21,764 nt of DNA from GCA-2746795 sp964643965 (lineage in GTDB: Bacteria; Chloroflexota; Anaerolineae; Promineifilales; Promineifilaceae), in the NCBI GenBank assembly GCA_964643965.1, contig CAZXVH010000091.1, positions 1 through 21,764 on the forward strand, in the 5' to 3' direction. Below are positions 21,478 through 21,764 of the stretch, in pieces. Below the pieces are notes generated by a model that saw only the letters and a program-made list of their open reading frames with translations, made no database searches and had not been told where the DNA came from. Position numbers and translations under genes: made by a program. Numbering within the stretch: position 1 is the stretch's first letter; every line of letters starts with the position of its first letter.

Positions 21478-21764
21478 ATGGAACTATTAACGGCCGTTTC
21501 CCTGGGACTTCTATTTGCGATTGGCATCTTCCAACTGCTGCGCCGAAATGTGATTCGGTCGGCCATTGGCTTGATGATTTTGGCGAACGCCGTCAACCTG
21601 TTTTTGTTGACGACGGGCGCTTATGATGGCGTGGCGCCGGCTTACACTACCGAAGCCGGGGTGCGCAGCGATGCCCTGCCCCAGGCGTTTATCTTGACGG
21701 CGATTGTGATCAGCATGGGTGGCACAGCCTTTGTGCTGTCGATGCTCTATATCATCTCAGCGCG
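21478..21764 (+). CDS. mrpC: Mrp antiporter subunit C (NuoK-like), cut by window end
   Basis: The 95 codons present encode three membrane helices of the NuoK/MnhC fold: LLTAVSLGLLFAIGIFQLL, RSAIGLMILANAVNLFLL and the helix after DALPQAFILTAIVIS, with the family's conserved PQALILTAIVI-like motif. Subunit C is small (about 110-120 residues), so most of it is here. The ATG at 21478 follows a weak TGGA; the palindrome AACGGCCGTT lies at codons 4-7. Subunits D-G would be expected to follow beyond the window. Confidence 0.88.
   Translation, partial: MELLTAVSLGLLFAIGIFQLLRRNVIRSAIGLMILANAVNLFLLTTGAYDGVAPAYTTEAGVRSDALPQAFILTAIVISMGGTAFVLSMLYIISA

Larger units (their letters stand above)
1328..21498. 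repeat. Dispersed palindrome AACGGCCGTT, 16 copies
   Basis: Exact AACGGCCGTT starts at 1328, 4302, 4650, 8497, 10147, 10931, 11123, 12345, 15067, 15874, 16227, 18075, 18461, 19714, 20248 and 21489. The inner ACGGCCGT occurs at six more sites: 1702, 3035, 8377, 8393, 12622 and 17766. About 0.02 decamers and 0.3 octamers would be expected by chance in random sequence of this length. Twelve decamers are in intact genes, one in a gene remnant, three in intergenic DNA; in genes on either strand all thirteen read Thr-Ala-Val. Confidence 0.9.

Noticed and set aside
1328..21498. AACGGCCGTT as an ordinary transcription-factor operator
   Set aside because: Most copies are inside coding regions and in a fixed codon frame, unrelated to promoters.
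1..21764. tRNA or rRNA genes
   Set aside because: No cloverleaf with T-loop and CCA-end context or rRNA-like stretch was recognised on either strand by eye; a covariance-model scan was not possible.

Overview
The window reads as chromosomal DNA of a filamentous, Anaerolineae-like member of the Chloroflexota. This is inference from gene content, from protein flavour (group 3b hydrogenase, fused MrpA-MrpB, DUF4926/DUF6883 genes, an effector-associated-domain/FGE-fold protein) and from many small repeat families in the intergenic DNA. No rRNA or tRNA gene and no CRISPR array was recognised.

Layout: (1) 1-4704, a plus-strand operon for a four-subunit NAD(P)-linked group 3b [NiFe]-hydrogenase in the order beta-gamma-delta-alpha, followed by its maturation protease; two inverted repeats, one a perfect CRP/FNR-type site, lie upstream. 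(2) 4705-6440, repeats and a terminator-like hairpin, a small lipoprotein gene, and a two-domain protein joining an effector-associated (death-like) domain to an FGE-sulfatase/C-type-lectin fold. The C-terminus of the latter looks like the variable region of a diversity-generating retroelement (DGR) target. (3) 6446-7832 minus, five small AT-richer genes (two DUF4926 paralogues, DUF2283, DUF6883, one unknown) resembling a defence or toxin-antitoxin-like island. (4) 7840-10800 minus, a fused xanthine-dehydrogenase-family protein whose [2Fe-2S] domain has lost seven of its eight ligand cysteines. (5) 10801-11603, a decayed region with repeats and two gene remnants. (6) 11604-14111 minus, a tandemly duplicated malic enzyme in one polypeptide. 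(7) 14452-15819 minus, ruvB and a DUF2905 membrane protein. (8) 16054-17765 plus, uracil phosphoribosyltransferase and a WecA/MraY-like polyprenyl-phosphate transferase. (9) 17916-18371 minus, a GNAT acetyltransferase. (10) 18497-21764 plus, the start of an Mrp Na+/H+ antiporter operon (MrpA-MrpB fusion, then MrpC running off the end).

The genes suggest a redox- and sodium-aware facultative or fermentative metabolism: reversible H2/NAD(P)H exchange, malate decarboxylation supplying NAD(P)H, and Mrp cation homeostasis.

Three signals stand out. First, the palindrome AACGGCCGTT occurs 16 times (its ACGGCCGT core 22 times), nearly always in the Thr-Ala-Val reading frame when coding. Second, heptanucleotide tandem repeats of the cyanobacterial STRR kind lie between genes and, in places, inside reading frames. 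Third, the EAD-FGE protein looks like a possible remote DGR target beside a small-gene island.
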